DNA of 6,891 nucleotides from positions 1-6,891 of the forward strand of contig JAITEY010000233.1 of NCBI GenBank assembly GCA_031281815.1. The letters run 5' to 3'. The notes beneath the pieces are model-generated. The model did not search any database and was not told the DNA's origin. It saw nothing but the letters and a program-made list of their open reading frames with translations. Shown in pieces: positions 6,402 to 6,891 of the stretch (its first letter is position 1; every line of letters starts with the position of its first letter). The stretch is from Desulfovibrio sp. (GTDB lineage: Bacteria > Desulfobacterota > Desulfovibrionia > Desulfovibrionales > Desulfovibrionaceae). A program made the position numbers and the translations under genes.

Positions 6402-6671
6402 TTAAGAAAATGAAGATACCACAAACGGCCCAATGAAGAGCGGAACATCGGCGATGTACGCGATAACTGCTTTGTATTCATGGAAATAGCCTATTCCCCA
6501 TAAGACACATAATTGTATAGAATCGACGGTACCATCCAAAAAAAGCAGCCGAAGCACGGTCTTGAGCGTAGTCTCGACGAAATTGTCCCAACCGTGCGCG
6601 GGAAACGCCTTTGCCGAGGTCGCGTCCCCGGCAATTCCATATAGTGTGACTTTTTGTAAATTTATGTTACG
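6402..6671 (-). pseudogene. ATG-less open frame, possible decayed gene or repeat remnant
   Basis: On the minus strand a frame stays open for 89 codons, from just after a TAG (plus 6672-6674) to TAA at 6402-6404. Its translation includes AGDATSAKAFPAHGWDNFVE, TTLKTVLRLLFLDGTVDS and a hydrophobic end (LCVLWGIGYFHEYKAVIAYI). It contains no Met at all, and no ribosome binding site is evident. In the +1-shifted frame an ATG at 6640 gives 49 residues ending at 6491 (MELPGTRPRQRR to ILYNYVSYGE). I recognise neither product. Codons such as ATA and TTA are unlike those of hypF. The stretch may be a remnant of a lost gene, part of a dispersed repeat, or a chance open frame. Confidence 0.2.
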
Positions 6672-6729
6672 CTACGCTTGCGCCTGTATTCCGTCAAGGG
6701 TTTTCCCCCGCCTGTCCAGGGCTGACGCA

Positions 6730-6742
6730 TCTAAAATTTAGA
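6730..6742. repeat. AT-rich inverted repeat tctaaa-a-tttaga
   Basis: Two perfect 6-bp arms separated by one base. Pairing continues outside one mismatch (g6727-c6745, c6728-g6744), so the symmetric site spans about 19 bp. Just to the left, cgtca (6692-6696) can pair with tgacg (6723-6727) around two smaller stems. Either a protein-binding site or part of a small structured element; no function can be assigned. Confidence 0.3.
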
Positions 6743-6891
6743 CGCTCAATTTTGCCGCTGGGTTGTGTATTTAGAGCCAAAACATTGACAATTTACCTCC
6801 GCTGGGAATGCCCGGAAACGCCTCTATTCATGTCTAAACCGAAACTATATGCCTTTGGGGGAGAGGCCTGTCACTTTGATATAACTCAATA

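Larger units (their letters stand above)
6270..6891. other. AT-rich gene-poor region upstream of the porin
   Basis: More than 600 bp without a convincing coding sequence and visibly poorer in GC than hypF. A 76-codon ATG-initiated frame on the minus strand (6251-6481) overlaps the candidate porin promoter and lacks family resemblance. Within the region are the ATG-less open frame, the inverted repeats near 6692-6745, a second TTGACG-N17 promoter-like arrangement on the minus strand (6669-6697) and gcacggt/accgtgc arms (6554-6560 with 6591-6597). No terminator or RNA gene was recognised. The gene to which the far right end belongs lies outside the window. Confidence 0.5.

Noticed and set aside
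6251..6481. 76-codon minus-strand frame starting with ATG upstream of the porin
   Set aside because: No ribosome binding site, no domain, and it runs into the candidate porin promoter. It is most likely chance.
6513..6644. 43-codon plus-strand frame from a TTG (contains KHGLERSLDEIVPTVRGK)
   Set aside because: Short, with no ribosome binding site and an unusual start codon. It overlaps the minus-strand open frame and I recognise nothing in it.

Overview
The window looks like chromosomal DNA of a sulfate-reducing Desulfovibrionaceae bacterium (Desulfovibrio or a close relative). Three things point that way: a 30S ribosomal protein S2 N-terminus of the Desulfovibrio type, a major outer-membrane porin of the Desulfovibrio 'homotrimeric porin' family, and high-GC coding DNA with a [NiFe]-hydrogenase maturation gene. 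The genus is inferred from protein resemblance by eye, not from a search.

Layout. Positions 1-191 (minus) hold the 5' end of rpsB, which runs off the left edge. Its probable promoter (TTGCCG-N17-TATAGT, minus strand) lies at 329-357, leaving a leader of about 130 nt with very strong GC hairpins, two of which compete for one arm. On the plus strand follow an M24 Xaa-Pro-type peptidase (559-1629) and, 35 nt later, hypF (1665-4421). The HypF protein has all expected domains (acylphosphatase, two zinc-finger motifs, YrdC-like, Kae1-like) but is about 918 residues long, against roughly 750-780 usually. The excess sits in three inserts, two of them visibly built from tandem DNA repeats (60 bp x2 and 27 bp x4). 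A strong bidirectional terminator at 4552-4589 separates hypF from the convergent porin gene (4609-6171, minus), which has a signal peptide, a consensus ribosome binding site, a C-terminal Phe and a plausible promoter at 6219-6247 with a 12-bp palindrome just upstream of it.

The right end (about 6290-6891) is AT-richer with no convincing gene. It contains an 89-codon minus-strand open frame without any ATG, several small inverted repeats and promoter-like words. It may be intergenic regulatory DNA or a decayed or repetitive element.

How the genes relate: the peptidase and hypF are probably co-transcribed. HypF makes the thiocarbamate from which HypE forms the cyanide ligands of the [NiFe] centre, fitting the hydrogen metabolism of these bacteria. 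rpsB and the porin are separate, probably highly expressed units. I see no clear new multi-gene system; the most unusual signals are the repeat-built inserts in HypF and the competing hairpins in the rpsB leader.
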